Origin: Chromatiaceae bacterium
GTDB taxonomy: Bacteria > Pseudomonadota > Gammaproteobacteria > Chromatiales > Chromatiaceae
Assembly (NCBI GenBank): GCA_024235175.1
Contig: JACKMX010000005.1
Span: 558,001-622,000 of the forward strand
Direction of reading: 5' to 3'
DNA: 64,000 bases
Part shown: positions 8,248-17,690 of the stretch, in pieces
Position numbering within the stretch: position 1 is the first letter of the stretch
Layout of the letters: every line of letters starts with the position of its first letter
Notes under the pieces: model-generated
The model's database searches: none
Told to the model about the DNA's origin: nothing
The model's input: the letters and a program-made list of their open reading frames with translations, nothing else
Position numbers and translations under genes: made by a program

Positions 8248-9957
8248 ATGATTACAAAACAACTTCTTTACAATCGGCTGCCGTTGAAGAGCGCTAATCG
8301 CACCGTATATTTTTCGGCTGCTGTGGTTTTCGCACTTCTGCTTTCACTGTTTTCCAGCGCTTGGGCACAACAAAGTGAGAATTCCACGGAACAGACCGAA
8401 ACCGACGACACCCTCTCCACGCTGCTGAAGTTCACCAAGCTGCGGGCCACCCGGCAAAATCAGATCAAGGAGATCGAACGACAGCTCCGTTCCTCGCCTT
8501 CCGACTCCGAGAAAAAGGAGCTGGAGCGGGATCTGGCGGAGCTGCTGAAAGAGCTTAACACCATCAAAGAGAATTTTGTCGAGATTGCTGCTGGTATCAG
8601 CTTCTCAGCGATCAGCGCCAAGGAGGATAAAAGCTTCAACCTGCAGGCCGAAATGCTCTCTCTTATGGAGCCGGTGGTCAGGGAGATGAAGCACATGACC
8701 AGCGAAGTCCGCAAGAAATCGGATATCCGGGAGGAGATCACCTTTTATCAGACAAGAATACCAAAGGCTCGGGTGGCGATAGAGAACGTCTCCGCTCTGA
8801 TCGAGCTGGCCAAGAACAAATCTCTGAAGGAGTATCTGCAGGATATCCTGAACGACTGGAAACGTCATCTGGCAAACATGGAGAGTCAGTTACAGGCACT
8901 CGAGCTGCAGTTGAGCCGGATTGAGAGCGCCGAAACCTCCTTTTCCGAAGCATCGCATACCTATCTGAAAACCTTCTTTCAGAAACGCGGCCTCTATCTT
9001 ACCCAGGCACTGGTGGTGGTTGCAGTCATTCTGCTGTTGTCGCGCTTCTCCCATAAGCTGATCATGCGGCTGGTCCCCGGATACCGCGTGGAACACCGGA
9101 GTTTCCGCATCAGACTGCTGGATCTGGTACACAGGATGATCACCGTTGCATTGACCATTGCGGGGCCTATGGTGGTGTTTTATGTCGCCGAAGACTGGGT
9201 GCTCTTCAGCCTTGGTGTGCTGTTGTTGCTAGGTGCCGCATGGACATTGCGGACCGCGATCCCGCGCTATTGGCAGCAGATACGAATCTATCTCAACATC
9301 GGCTCGGTGCGCGAAGGGGAGCGGATCCTCTACGAAGGGCTGCCATGGCGGGTCAAAAAGATAGATATCTTCACCCAGCTTGAAAATCCGGACGCAGGCA
9401 TCAGCCAGCGTATCGCGATAGAACAGTTGGTTGATCTGAAGTCCAGACCCATGCGTAACGATGAGCCCTGGTTTCCCTGCAGAAAGGATGACTGGGTGAT
9501 ATTGAGTGACGGCGTCAGAGGCAAGGTCGTCGGAATCTCGCATGAACTCGTGGAACTGGTCGAGCGCGGCGGCGCGCATAAAACCTACCTTACCCAGGAC
9601 TTCCTGGGCCAGTCGCCACGCAACCTCAGTATTGATTTCCGCCTCAAAGAGGTTATTGGCGTCAGTTACGACCTGCAGTCGATCAGCACCACTACGATGC
9701 TGCAGACTCTGAAAGCCCATCTGCTGAAACGAATTGAAGCTGAAGGCTACCTTCCGGATCTCATTCAACTGAATGTTGAGTTTCATTCCGCTAATACTTC
9801 GTCACTGGATCTAATGGTTCTCGCTGACTTTAAGGGAGTGCAGGCGCCACTCTACAATCGCCTGCGCCGGGCGATTCAGCGATGGTGTGTGGATGCCTGC
9901 ACCGAGAATAATTGGGAGATCCCGTTTACTCAGCTGACCCTGCACAATCGCAATTGA
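8248..9957 (+). CDS. MscS-like membrane protein with periplasmic coiled coil, no canonical pore motif
   Basis: 569 residues from the ATG at 8248 (a longer frame from TTG 8131 overlaps the previous gene and lacks a signal-like start). A signal peptide ending near SSAWAQQ is followed by about 210 residues of charged coiled coil, three or so hydrophobic segments (about 245-330), then a soluble beta domain resembling the MscS cytoplasmic domain (DWVILSDGVRGKVVGIS and a C-terminal alpha/beta part). The glycine/alanine-rich TM3 pore helix seen in the channel at 1339 is not present, so channel activity is uncertain. Another reading is a regulatory or non-conducting MscS relative. Confidence 0.78.
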   Translation: MITKQLLYNRLPLKSANRTVYFSAAVVFALLLSLFSSAWAQQSENSTEQTETDDTLSTLLKFTKLRATRQNQIKEIERQLRSSPSDSEKKELERDLAELLKELNTIKENFVEIAAGISFSAISAKEDKSFNLQAEMLSLMEPVVREMKHMTSEVRKKSDIREEITFYQTRIPKARVAIENVSALIELAKNKSLKEYLQDILNDWKRHLANMESQLQALELQLSRIESAETSFSEASHTYLKTFFQKRGLYLTQALVVVAVILLLSRFSHKLIMRLVPGYRVEHRSFRIRLLDLVHRMITVALTIAGPMVVFYVAEDWVLFSLGVLLLLGAAWTLRTAIPRYWQQIRIYLNIGSVREGERILYEGLPWRVKKIDIFTQLENPDAGISQRIAIEQLVDLKSRPMRNDEPWFPCRKDDWVILSDGVRGKVVGISHELVELVERGGAHKTYLTQDFLGQSPRNLSIDFRLKEVIGVSYDLQSISTTTMLQTLKAHLLKRIEAEGYLPDLIQLNVEFHSANTSSLDLMVLADFKGVQAPLYNRLRRAIQRWCVDACTENNWEIPFTQLTLHNRN

Positions 9958-9984
9958 TATTGCAGTTGGCAATCAGGCATTTTT

Positions 9985-10977
9985 TTAGAGTGGCATAGGC
10001 GCACGCAGCAGAATAATTGCAATCAGCATCAGCAGCAGCCCGGCCCACAGCAGAAAGTAAAAAGTCGTAGACTGTTTTGCCTGGCTTCTTTCGTACCAGG
10101 TGCGGGGTTTGATACCTCGAATCAGAAGCACCAGCATGGCTGAAAGCAACACGCAGATCACATTGACACTCAGCATCAACGCTGCACCTCCTGCAAGTGC
10201 GGGCTGACCGCTGCCCAACAGCAGGCCGACGGTCGCTGTCGGCGGCAGCAATGCCACCGCCACCATCACACCCACCAGCGTCGAGGAGAGTCCGGTTGTC
10301 AGAGAAAGCACGGCTGCAGCGCCGGAGGCAAGTGCAAGTGCCACATCGTCCATCCCCACAGAGGTTCGCGACATGATCTCATGGCTGTCGATACCAATCG
10401 GCCAGATCAACCCTATGCCCAACGCCAGCACAAACGCCAGCAGTACACCGGCAAGATTGGTCTTCAGTGCACGCAGCATAAACTCTCCGTCACCCAGGGA
10501 TGCCGCGAACGCAAGCGCGATGTTCGGCCCCAGCAGTGGTGCAATCACCATGGCTCCGATGATTGCGGCGATGTTATCCTCGATCAGGCCAATGGTTGCA
10601 ACAATGGTGGACAACAGGGTCAAAAGCAGGAAAGTGTTATCCAGCCGGGCGCCTTTTTCGATCTCGCTGTAGAGCTCTTCCCGGGTGGCTGCCACCAATT
10701 TTTCTTTCCGCCCTTCTTCACCCTCCTCCTCAGTGGAGCACCCAAGCACCACATCCACCGGCTGTATGATGATCCGGGTATTATCCGTCGCAGCGAGCAG
10801 ATGCTGCAGCGCGTCGATCACGGCCTGGCGCTTTTCATCGCCGACCAGCATGCGGAAGCTACGTCGGCCGTCTTTTTTCTTCGACTCCACCCAGTTGTCG
10901 TCCACCTCGAAGTGTGCCGCGATTCCCGCAAGGGCATCGGCGTGGTCTGCATCGGTAATTATTTCAACGATTCGCAT
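9985..10977 (-). CDS. DUF389/TIGR00341 family membrane protein
   Basis: 330 residues. The N-terminal 115 residues form a soluble alpha/beta domain (MRIVEIITDADHADAL). From about residue 125 there are several hydrophobic helices containing AAIIGAMVIAPLLGPNIALA, the hallmark of the DUF389 family. The biochemical role of this family is not established. It converges on the MscS-like gene at 9957 with a 27-bp gap. Confidence 0.88.
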   Translation of the reverse strand: MRIVEIITDADHADALAGIAAHFEVDDNWVESKKKDGRRSFRMLVGDEKRQAVIDALQHLLAATDNTRIIIQPVDVVLGCSTEEEGEEGRKEKLVAATREELYSEIEKGARLDNTFLLLTLLSTIVATIGLIEDNIAAIIGAMVIAPLLGPNIALAFAASLGDGEFMLRALKTNLAGVLLAFVLALGIGLIWPIGIDSHEIMSRTSVGMDDVALALASGAAAVLSLTTGLSSTLVGVMVAVALLPPTATVGLLLGSGQPALAGGAALMLSVNVICVLLSAMLVLLIRGIKPRTWYERSQAKQSTTFYFLLWAGLLLMLIAIILLRAPMPL

Positions 10978-11035
10978 AGGGCTGTAAATGTAATCTTGGC
11001 GTGCGGTGGTCCCAGTTGGCCGTTGTCGGTCTTGA

Positions 11036-11284
11036 TCAGGAACCTTTCAGGTTTCTCAATACCGCTTCTCCTTTTGCGTGCTGAGTTTTAACAACTTTGA
11101 GTTCCAGCTTCAGCTGCTTGTGCTTGAGTTTATTATCCTCCCGCTTCAGCTTCTCCTTCAGTTTGGTCTCCTTTTTCTTGAGCTTTTTCAGGAGATACTC
11201 TAACTTTTCACGCTGATCCTGAGGCTTTTTATTATCTTTATCCATCCAATCGGCAAGCCGTTCAAGCAATTTTTTACTTTTCAC
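11036..11284 (-). CDS. small lysine-rich coiled-coil protein, unknown function
   Basis: 82 residues starting with GTG, with GGGAG seven bases upstream. About one third of residues are Lys or Arg and the middle (about 25-65) is a continuous charged helix with leucines at heptad-like spacing. There is no signal peptide or membrane segment. It is 58 bp upstream of the DUF389 gene on the same strand. Composition would suit nucleic-acid or membrane-surface binding, but I do not recognise a family and assign no function. Confidence 0.6.
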   Translation of the reverse strand: MKSKKLLERLADWMDKDNKKPQDQREKLEYLLKKLKKKETKLKEKLKREDNKLKHKQLKLELKVVKTQHAKGEAVLRNLKGS

Positions 11285-11651
11285 TCAGGATCTCCCTTGT
11301 GCCGGGTCAGTTGCTGTTATTTTACATGCCGGACTGGCTTGGCGCACCTGCAGCACTGTCGGTTTAATTTGTTTAAATACAGCATTATTGCATACCAGCC
11401 AAATCCGTCTTCAACATGAGAGTTGCTCGGACGGATGAGCCTTTTCCACGTGAAACAATATAGTAAATCTGGCAGAGTATGCTTTTTCACAGCTGGATTG
11501 TTCTGTTGAACCATGACAGCCAACACATATCGCGGATATCAGTGAGCGAACCCGTAACGAGCGGTACTCCTCAAGGTTAAGATTTTCCATGCCTGCGGCG
11601 GAGATCCTTTATTCTGCCGTTGCCACCAGACTCTCAAAAACTTAAAGAAAT
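11285..11651. other. divergent intergenic gap, no gene seen
   Basis: About 370 bases between the small minus-strand gene and the Pat-like plus-strand gene. It must hold two divergent promoters, but I see no convincing -35/-10 pair, operator or terminator. A 69-residue minus-strand frame here (11317-11526) has no family features and is not called. Confidence 0.4.
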
Positions 11652-14354
11652 ATGTCCACCAGAAATCTAGATAAGCTGTTCAAGCCCGGATCGGTCGCCG
11701 TCATAGGTGCCTCCAATCGACCCTATGCAGTAGGTACAGTCGTCATGCGCAATCTGCTCGAAGGTGGATTCCTCGGGCCTATCATGCCGGTCAATCCGGG
11801 GCGCAACGCGGTTGCGGGTGTACTCGCATATCCGAATGTGGCGAGTCTGCCGATTACACCGGAAATGGCGATCATCTGTACCCCTCCCGCCACCATTCCT
11901 TCACTGATCGAGGAATTGGGGCGCAAGGGAACCCACGCCGTAATCTGCCTGACCGCCGGACTGGGTGGCGTGATCGACGAGGCAAGCGGACGCAAAATCA
12001 TCGATCTGGTGTACGAGAAGACACGTGCCCTGGACATTCGTATTCTCGGTCCCAACTGCGTTGGCGCGCTGGTACCGGGCATCAGACTGAATGCCAGTTT
12101 TGCGCATGTTCCGGCCAAACCGGGAAAGATTGCCTTCGTCTCTCAGTCAGGCGCGCTATGTACCGCTGTGCTCGACTGGGCACGCGAGCATGACGTGGGC
12201 TTCTCTCATTTCCTCTCGCTTGGCGACAAGATCGACGTTGATTTCGGTGATGTCATCGACTACCTGGGCACCGACCCCGGCACCCGGGCGATCCTGCTCT
12301 ATATCGAATCGATACGAAACGGACGCAAGTTCATCTCCGCCGCCAGGGCCGCTTCACGCAACAAACCCATTATCGTGATCAAGTCGGGACGTGCGGCGGA
12401 GGGTGCCAAGGCCGCAGCCTCACATACCGGCGCACTCGCCGGAATGGACGAGGTCTACGACACTGTGATCCGTCGTGCCGGCATGCTTCGGGTGTGCAAT
12501 ATCGGCGAGCTCTTTGCTGCTGTGGAGACACTTGCCAGGGCTAAACCGCTCACGGGCGATGCACTCGCCATCATGACCAATGGCGGCGGAATCGGCGTCA
12601 TGGCAGTCGACGATCTGATCCAGGACGGCGGCAGGCTCGCAACACTTTCGGACCAGACTCTATCTGCCCTTGACGCCGTGCTGCCGGTCAACTGGTCTGG
12701 CGCCAATCCGGTGGACATCATCGGCGATGCCCCGGGAGAACGTTATGCTGCAGCGGCGGATATTCTGGTCAATGCGCCGGGCGTGGATGCGTTGCTTGCC
12801 ATGCACGCACCCGTGGCCACCGCTTCCACCACCGATGCAGCACAGGCGATTATAGACGCCGCAAAGAGAGCGAAATGCAATGTGCTGACAAGCTGGGTTG
12901 GCGGGGAGGCGGTTGCGCCCGCCAGGAGGATGTTCACCCAGGCCGGCATCCCGACATATGAAACTCCGAGTCATGCTGTCGGCGCCTTCATGCATATGGT
13001 CAATTACCGGCGCAATATGGAAATGCTGATGGAGACACCACCGTCGGCTCCGGAGGAGTTCGCACCGGATACGGAGAAGGCCAAGGCCATCGTTGAGAAA
13101 GTGCTTGCCCGGGATAATGGGATGATGACCGAGCCGGAAGCCAAGGCGGTTCTGGTTGCCTATGGCATTCCAACGGTGGAGACCCACGTTGCCGAGGATC
13201 CGAAAAGCGCGGCGTGGTATGCGACTGAGATAGGTTATCCGGTGGTCGTCAAGATTCTCTCAGAGGATATCTCCCATAAATCGGACGTAGGCGGCGTCGC
13301 ACTCAACCTGAAAACCCCGGAGGCAGTTACGCAGGCGGCCGAAAATATGCTGGCCCTGATCGCCGAAAAGCGGCCTGGTGCAAAAGTGCAGGGTTTCAGC
13401 GTTCAGGCAATGGCGCGGCGGCCGGGAGCGCATGAACTTATCGTCGGCGTTTTCAGCGACGTGATCTTTGGACCGGTAATTCTGTTCGGTCAGGGTGGTA
13501 CGGAAGTCGAAGTGGTAAAGGACAGCGCCATGGCGCTGCCGCCGCTGAACATGAATCTGGCACGAGAGATGATCAGCCGCACCCGGATATCCAGACTGCT
13601 CGCCGGCTATCGAAACCGGCAGGCTGTGGACATGGACAAACTCTGTCTGACGCTGCTGAAAGTGTCGCAGATGGTGATAGACCTGCCGGAGATTCTGGAA
13701 CTGGATATCAATCCACTCTGGTCGGACGAGAACGGTGTGCTGGCGCTGGATGCACGCATCAAGGTGGCACCCAATGAAAACGGTGCCAGGCAACTGGCCA
13801 TCCGCCCCTATCCACAGCAACTTGAGGAGCAGTTCGAATCAGCCGGCGGCTACAGAATGCTGTTGCGGCCAATACGTCCTGAGGACGAACCCAGACACCA
13901 CGAGTTCATTTCCCGGTTGACGCCCGAGGATATACGTTTCCGCTTTTTTGGCCTGGTAAAAAGTCTGCCCCATTCAGAGATGGCAAAGCTCACCCAGATA
14001 GATTACGACCGGGAGATGGCATTTATCGCCACCGGCATGGATAAAAAATTCAGGCACCAGACATTGGGTGTGGTACGCACGGTAACCGATGCCAACAATC
14101 ACACTGCTGAGTTCGCTGTAGTCGTCAGATCCGATCTCAAGGGCGAGGGTATCGGTCGAAAACTCCTCTCCAAGATGATCGAATATTGTCAGGCAAGAGG
14201 TACCAAGGTAATGAAGGGCGAGGTGCTGTCAATGAATCACAGAATGCTCAACCTGGCAAGCGCGCTTGGATTCAGCATCTCACCATTGGAAGAAGAGGAA
14301 GGGATCAAAAGGGTCTCTCTGGATCTGACTGCCCTGCCTGCGGTTCAGAAATAG
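11652..14354 (+). CDS. Pat-like acetate-CoA ligase (ADP-forming)/GNAT acetyltransferase fusion
   Basis: 900 residues. Order: CoA-binding Rossmann domain (about 8-130, FKPGSVAVIGASNRP), succinyl-CoA-ligase-like domains (130-460), ATP-grasp domain (about 480-700, PVVVKILSEDISHKSDVGG), GNAT domain (about 730-890, VVRSDLKGEGIGRKLLSKM with the acetyl-CoA loop). Proteins of this layout (PatZ of E. coli, Pat of Salmonella) acetylate lysines, for example inactivating acetyl-CoA synthetase. The synthetase half here keeps SHTGALAGMDEVYD, with His258 where ADP-forming acetyl-CoA synthetases carry their phospho-histidine; as I recall, PatZ has lost this His. The protein may therefore also have ligase activity (inference). 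Confidence 0.9.
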   Translation: MSTRNLDKLFKPGSVAVIGASNRPYAVGTVVMRNLLEGGFLGPIMPVNPGRNAVAGVLAYPNVASLPITPEMAIICTPPATIPSLIEELGRKGTHAVICLTAGLGGVIDEASGRKIIDLVYEKTRALDIRILGPNCVGALVPGIRLNASFAHVPAKPGKIAFVSQSGALCTAVLDWAREHDVGFSHFLSLGDKIDVDFGDVIDYLGTDPGTRAILLYIESIRNGRKFISAARAASRNKPIIVIKSGRAAEGAKAAASHTGALAGMDEVYDTVIRRAGMLRVCNIGELFAAVETLARAKPLTGDALAIMTNGGGIGVMAVDDLIQDGGRLATLSDQTLSALDAVLPVNWSGANPVDIIGDAPGERYAAAADILVNAPGVDALLAMHAPVATASTTDAAQAIIDAAKRAKCNVLTSWVGGEAVAPARRMFTQAGIPTYETPSHAVGAFMHMVNYRRNMEMLMETPPSAPEEFAPDTEKAKAIVEKVLARDNGMMTEPEAKAVLVAYGIPTVETHVAEDPKSAAWYATEIGYPVVVKILSEDISHKSDVGGVALNLKTPEAVTQAAENMLALIAEKRPGAKVQGFSVQAMARRPGAHELIVGVFSDVIFGPVILFGQGGTEVEVVKDSAMALPPLNMNLAREMISRTRISRLLAGYRNRQAVDMDKLCLTLLKVSQMVIDLPEILELDINPLWSDENGVLALDARIKVAPNENGARQLAIRPYPQQLEEQFESAGGYRMLLRPIRPEDEPRHHEFISRLTPEDIRFRFFGLVKSLPHSEMAKLTQIDYDREMAFIATGMDKKFRHQTLGVVRTVTDANNHTAEFAVVVRSDLKGEGIGRKLLSKMIEYCQARGTKVMKGEVLSMNHRMLNLASALGFSISPLEEEEGIKRVSLDLTALPAVQK

Positions 14355-14407
14355 TTACCTGATTTCATCAACGAACCTCAGCCATTCTCAGAGCCGAAAT
14401 TTCCCAG

Positions 14408-15796
14408 TCAAAGCAGAAACAGTGTCGCCATCCCCAGAAAGCTCATGAAACCGACCACGTCGGTAACCGTAGTGAGCACCACTGAACCGGATAGCGCCGG
14501 ATCCTGGCCTAACCGGTCCAGGATTAGCGGGATCGCCAGTCCGCATACGGCGGCGGCCAGCAGATTTATCACCATCGCCACGCCAAGGATCAGTGAAATA
14601 CCGATTTGTCCGAACCAGAGCCAGGCTATGACGCCCACCACGACCGCCCATACCAAACCATTGATCACGGCAATTGCAACTTCCTTTAGCAGCAGCCAAC
14701 GCCTGTTGGAGTCGGTAATATGATCCAGCGCCAGCCCACGGATGGCCAGCGTCAGCGTCTGACTGCCTGCGATGCCCCCCATACTGGCGACTATAGGCAT
14801 CAGCACAGCCAGTGCCACGATTTTTTCCAGGGTTGCCTCAAACAAGCCAATGACTGCGGCTGCGAGGAATGCGGTGATCAGATTGATGCCCAGCCAGAAC
14901 AGGCGTCGCTTAGCCGAATCGGCGATCGGTGCCAGCAGATCCTCGTCCTCCTCCAGACCAGCCATTTGCAGCATCGGTTTCTCTGTTTCTGCACGTATCA
15001 GCTCGATGGCATCGTCCAGCACGATGCGGCCTACCAGTCTCTGATCGTCGTCGACCACTGGCAACGCCACCAGATCAAGGCGTTGAAACAGGTTTGCCAC
15101 CTCCGACAACGGGGTCAGGATGTTGACCGATACCGCGCTGACATCCATCAGTTCGGAGACTTTCGCGTCCGGGTCTTTGGTCAACAGCAACTCCAGCGGC
15201 AGCTTTCCCAGGAACACGCCCTTCCGGTCCACAACCATAAGCGCCGTGGAGCGGCGCGGCAGTGATCCGCGCTGACGTAGATATCTTTTTATAACATCCA
15301 GACGCTTATCGGCGCGGATTGCCAGCAGTTCCCTCTCCATCAGGCGGCCGGCACACTCCTCTGGGTAGGAGAGCCGGTTCTCCACTAACACACGATCCCC
15401 CGCGGCGAGCGAGTTCAGAATTGCATCATGCAGCTCATCCGATACCTCATCGATCACGTCCGCCAGGTCGGGTGTGTCCATACCGATGGTTGCAGCTACA
15501 GCATCTTCCAGGTTGAGAGAGTCCAGCAGCTCGGTGCGCACCTGCTCGCCCAATTTAGTAAGTACTTTTGCCTGCCGTCGCTCGGGTACCAATTCCCAGA
15601 AACGATGACGATCGACCACCGTCATCGCCGATATAGCGCTGGCGATTTCACTGGCTTTAAACTGTTCGATCAGTTGCGAAAGCTCTTCCACTCGTGCTTC
15701 TTTCAGGAACTCCTGAATCTGGGATAGAGCGTCTTCGAAATGGGAGATCGGTGCTTGTGAATTCGAAGTTGATGATTCTGGTTCTTTATCAACCAT
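14408..15796 (-). CDS. mgtE: magnesium transporter MgtE
   Basis: 462 residues: N-terminal superhelical MgtE_N domain (about 20-135), two CBS domains (about 145-270), a plug helix, then five transmembrane helices (about 290-460). The membrane part contains MPIVASMGGIAGSQTLTL and TTVTDVVGF, where the Asp corresponds to the pore-lining, Mg2+-binding aspartate of Thermus MgtE. It is an inner-membrane Mg2+ channel gated closed by Mg2+ bound at the CBS/N domains. It converges with the Pat-like gene, with 53 bp between stops and no clear terminator hairpin. Confidence 0.94.
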   Translation of the reverse strand: MVDKEPESSTSNSQAPISHFEDALSQIQEFLKEARVEELSQLIEQFKASEIASAISAMTVVDRHRFWELVPERRQAKVLTKLGEQVRTELLDSLNLEDAVAATIGMDTPDLADVIDEVSDELHDAILNSLAAGDRVLVENRLSYPEECAGRLMERELLAIRADKRLDVIKRYLRQRGSLPRRSTALMVVDRKGVFLGKLPLELLLTKDPDAKVSELMDVSAVSVNILTPLSEVANLFQRLDLVALPVVDDDQRLVGRIVLDDAIELIRAETEKPMLQMAGLEEDEDLLAPIADSAKRRLFWLGINLITAFLAAAVIGLFEATLEKIVALAVLMPIVASMGGIAGSQTLTLAIRGLALDHITDSNRRWLLLKEVAIAVINGLVWAVVVGVIAWLWFGQIGISLILGVAMVINLLAAAVCGLAIPLILDRLGQDPALSGSVVLTTVTDVVGFMSFLGMATLFLL

Positions 15797-15895
15797 GCAA
15801 ATTATCCCTCTGTTCTAAAGCCATTAAGTTAAATTTCCGGGCTCTATAGTTCGAAATTGTGCGCGCGATACACCGGGGCGAAATTGACACACTTT

Positions 15896-17254
15896 TCATT
15901 CGCTCTTTCCGGACTCCTTGATCTCTCCCTCGTTCCCGGCATCCCGGACCCGAACCGCCTCGCGGCTGCGGATAATCTCTTCGATTGCCGCGCCCAGGCG
16001 GGAGTGATCCCAGGCGGAGTTGACCTTGCGCACGTCTGAGGTTAGCGCCACCAGATAGCGCTTCTGATCCGGTCCGCTTTGTGCCGGCGACTCCACGATC
16101 AATATCGAATTCATCGCGTTCTGCTCATTGCCCATGTACTTGCCGCATTTGAAGCCCTCTTCAGCCCGGCAGCGGAACTGGGAACCGCTCTTGAAGTAGA
16201 CCGCCGCCTGTGCCAACTCAGGCGCATAGACGTAACGGTAACGGCGTTTGGTCATGTACAAATAGCGTTTCATCTCCAGGCTGGACCAGGCATCCACCAA
16301 CCGACCCTGCTCCAGCCTGAGCAGCCAGCGCGCCAGTTCCCGCGGTGTGGCACGGGATCCGCCTACACCTGCAACCTTTTTCTTGCCGGTGCTGGTCCAG
16401 AAGTTGCCGACACGCAGTTCATCGGGTTCCAGATCCGCTACGGCCAGCGCATCGTTGATAACCGTCTGTGCCATATCACGCAGCTCGGCAGCCGGGGTAT
16501 CGCGGAAGAAGGCGCTTTCCGCTTCAGCTGATGGCGGATAGGCATTGCCGAAGGCCCGCAACAGCATAGCCTCCTTCCACACGATGGATCCTGCGGCATT
16601 GGCGGAGGGAGAGATCATATGGTCCACCCACTCCCCAAGCGTAAACCGGTCTCCGGGTTGAATCACCGCATACTGCAATCCGCCCGTTGCCGTATCCAGG
16701 CGCGGAACCTTGTGCGAATCCTTGACCACCCAGTCGGTGGCCACAATCCAATGTTCACGTAGCAAGTGTTTGCGCTGCTCGATATCGGGAAAGGCCCGGC
16801 GCAATCCGTCAAACAACGCAGTCATGCAAAGCACCTTACCCACACTACCGGGAACCTGCCTGCGGTCATCCCGTACTCCTGCCCAGCGGATACTGGCGGG
16901 ATCGGTGAAGTCCACCACAACCACGCCATATGAGGGATCCCGGGATTTGAACACCGATTCCAATGCTTTCTGCAACGCCGGGTCCCGGTCTGCCGGTTCC
17001 AGGTTCCAGCCGGGCTGCTGCTCAAGGTGGAGCGCTATGTCGTTCACCGACAACAGCGCACCCGAGGGAAGTTTCGAACCGGCAGGACGCCCCTGCAGCG
17101 CTCGTTGTCCCTGCAGCCGCCTGATGCCGCTCTTGTCGGCATCCAGCGGATAGGCCTGGAGCAGTGGGGATGTAATCAGCATCAGTCCCATGATTGTCGG
17201 CAACGCTGTGTGTTTCCACGGCATTGGTTTATCACGCTTGCAAAGGTTGATCAT
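15896..17254 (-). CDS. exported serine hydrolase, beta-lactamase/transpeptidase-like fold
   Basis: 452 residues from the ATG at 17254, which has GGAG six bases upstream; a later in-frame ATG (17224) has no such site. The signal peptide ends near LLQAYPLDA. Serine-hydrolase motifs occur in order: SVGK (Ser137, Lys140, SxxK), SPSAN (SxN) and KSGSQ (KTG-like). The likely location is periplasmic and the substrate unknown. There are extra stretches compared with class A beta-lactamases, including a Cys-containing insert near the KSG motif (FRCRAEEGFKCG). It is one of two such enzymes flanking the exported dikinase-like gene, which suggests a shared envelope process (inference). Confidence 0.8.
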   Translation of the reverse strand: MINLCKRDKPMPWKHTALPTIMGLMLITSPLLQAYPLDADKSGIRRLQGQRALQGRPAGSKLPSGALLSVNDIALHLEQQPGWNLEPADRDPALQKALESVFKSRDPSYGVVVVDFTDPASIRWAGVRDDRRQVPGSVGKVLCMTALFDGLRRAFPDIEQRKHLLREHWIVATDWVVKDSHKVPRLDTATGGLQYAVIQPGDRFTLGEWVDHMISPSANAAGSIVWKEAMLLRAFGNAYPPSAEAESAFFRDTPAAELRDMAQTVINDALAVADLEPDELRVGNFWTSTGKKKVAGVGGSRATPRELARWLLRLEQGRLVDAWSSLEMKRYLYMTKRRYRYVYAPELAQAAVYFKSGSQFRCRAEEGFKCGKYMGNEQNAMNSILIVESPAQSGPDQKRYLVALTSDVRKVNSAWDHSRLGAAIEEIIRSREAVRVRDAGNEGEIKESGKSE

Positions 17255-17369
17255 TTGTACTCCGGAAAATGGCATAGTTCGCAGTAATAGAGGTGAATAC
17301 TCCAACGGCTGAAGCCGGTGGAATCGGGTTACAACCAGACAATGGTGGAATCGGCCGAAAGCTTACTCT

Positions 17370-17612
17370 ACCCTCTCCCATGAGTGGGAGCGGGCTAGGG
17401 TGAGGGCTGAATGACCTCAACTGCTGCCCCCTCACCCTAACCCTCTCCTCCGAAAGAGGGTGTCGCAAAAGCCCCCTCTCCCTCGTGAGGGAGAGGGTTG
17501 GGGTGAGGGTGCAAAAGATAAGTCCCTGATTTTAATCACCCTCATCCTGGCCTTCTCCCTCGAAGGGAGAAGGGATAAAACCTTTTGCGACACCCTCCGA
17601 AAGGGAGAGGGA
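17370..17612. repeat. cluster of palindromic dispersed repeats, copy A
   Basis: Between two minus-strand genes lies a run of C/T-rich and G/A-rich inverted units built from CCCTCACCCTAACCCTCTCC and its complement. A pair of outer inverted repeats, GAGGGTGTCGCAAAAG (17456-17471) and its exact reverse complement (17582-17597), brackets an inner pair of units, as if one element had inserted inside another. The inner part around 17528-17580 is nearly identical, inverted, to 44985-45038. The element is non-coding and REP/BIME-like. The surrounding bases 17255-17690 hold nothing else I can identify. Confidence 0.8.
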
Positions 17613-17690
17613 GTTCACTGATCCGGCTAAAACCAGGGAATTTACAGCTCCCGAATTTGGAACATTAAATTTTTTTAACTTTGCCACACC

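Noticed and set aside
11317..11526. 69-residue minus-strand frame
   Set aside because: No recognisable features and lies in a divergent promoter gap.
17370..17612. Regularly spaced C/T-rich repeats as a CRISPR array
   Set aside because: Units are inverted, of differing length and without unique spacers of constant size; they fit palindromic intergenic repeats.
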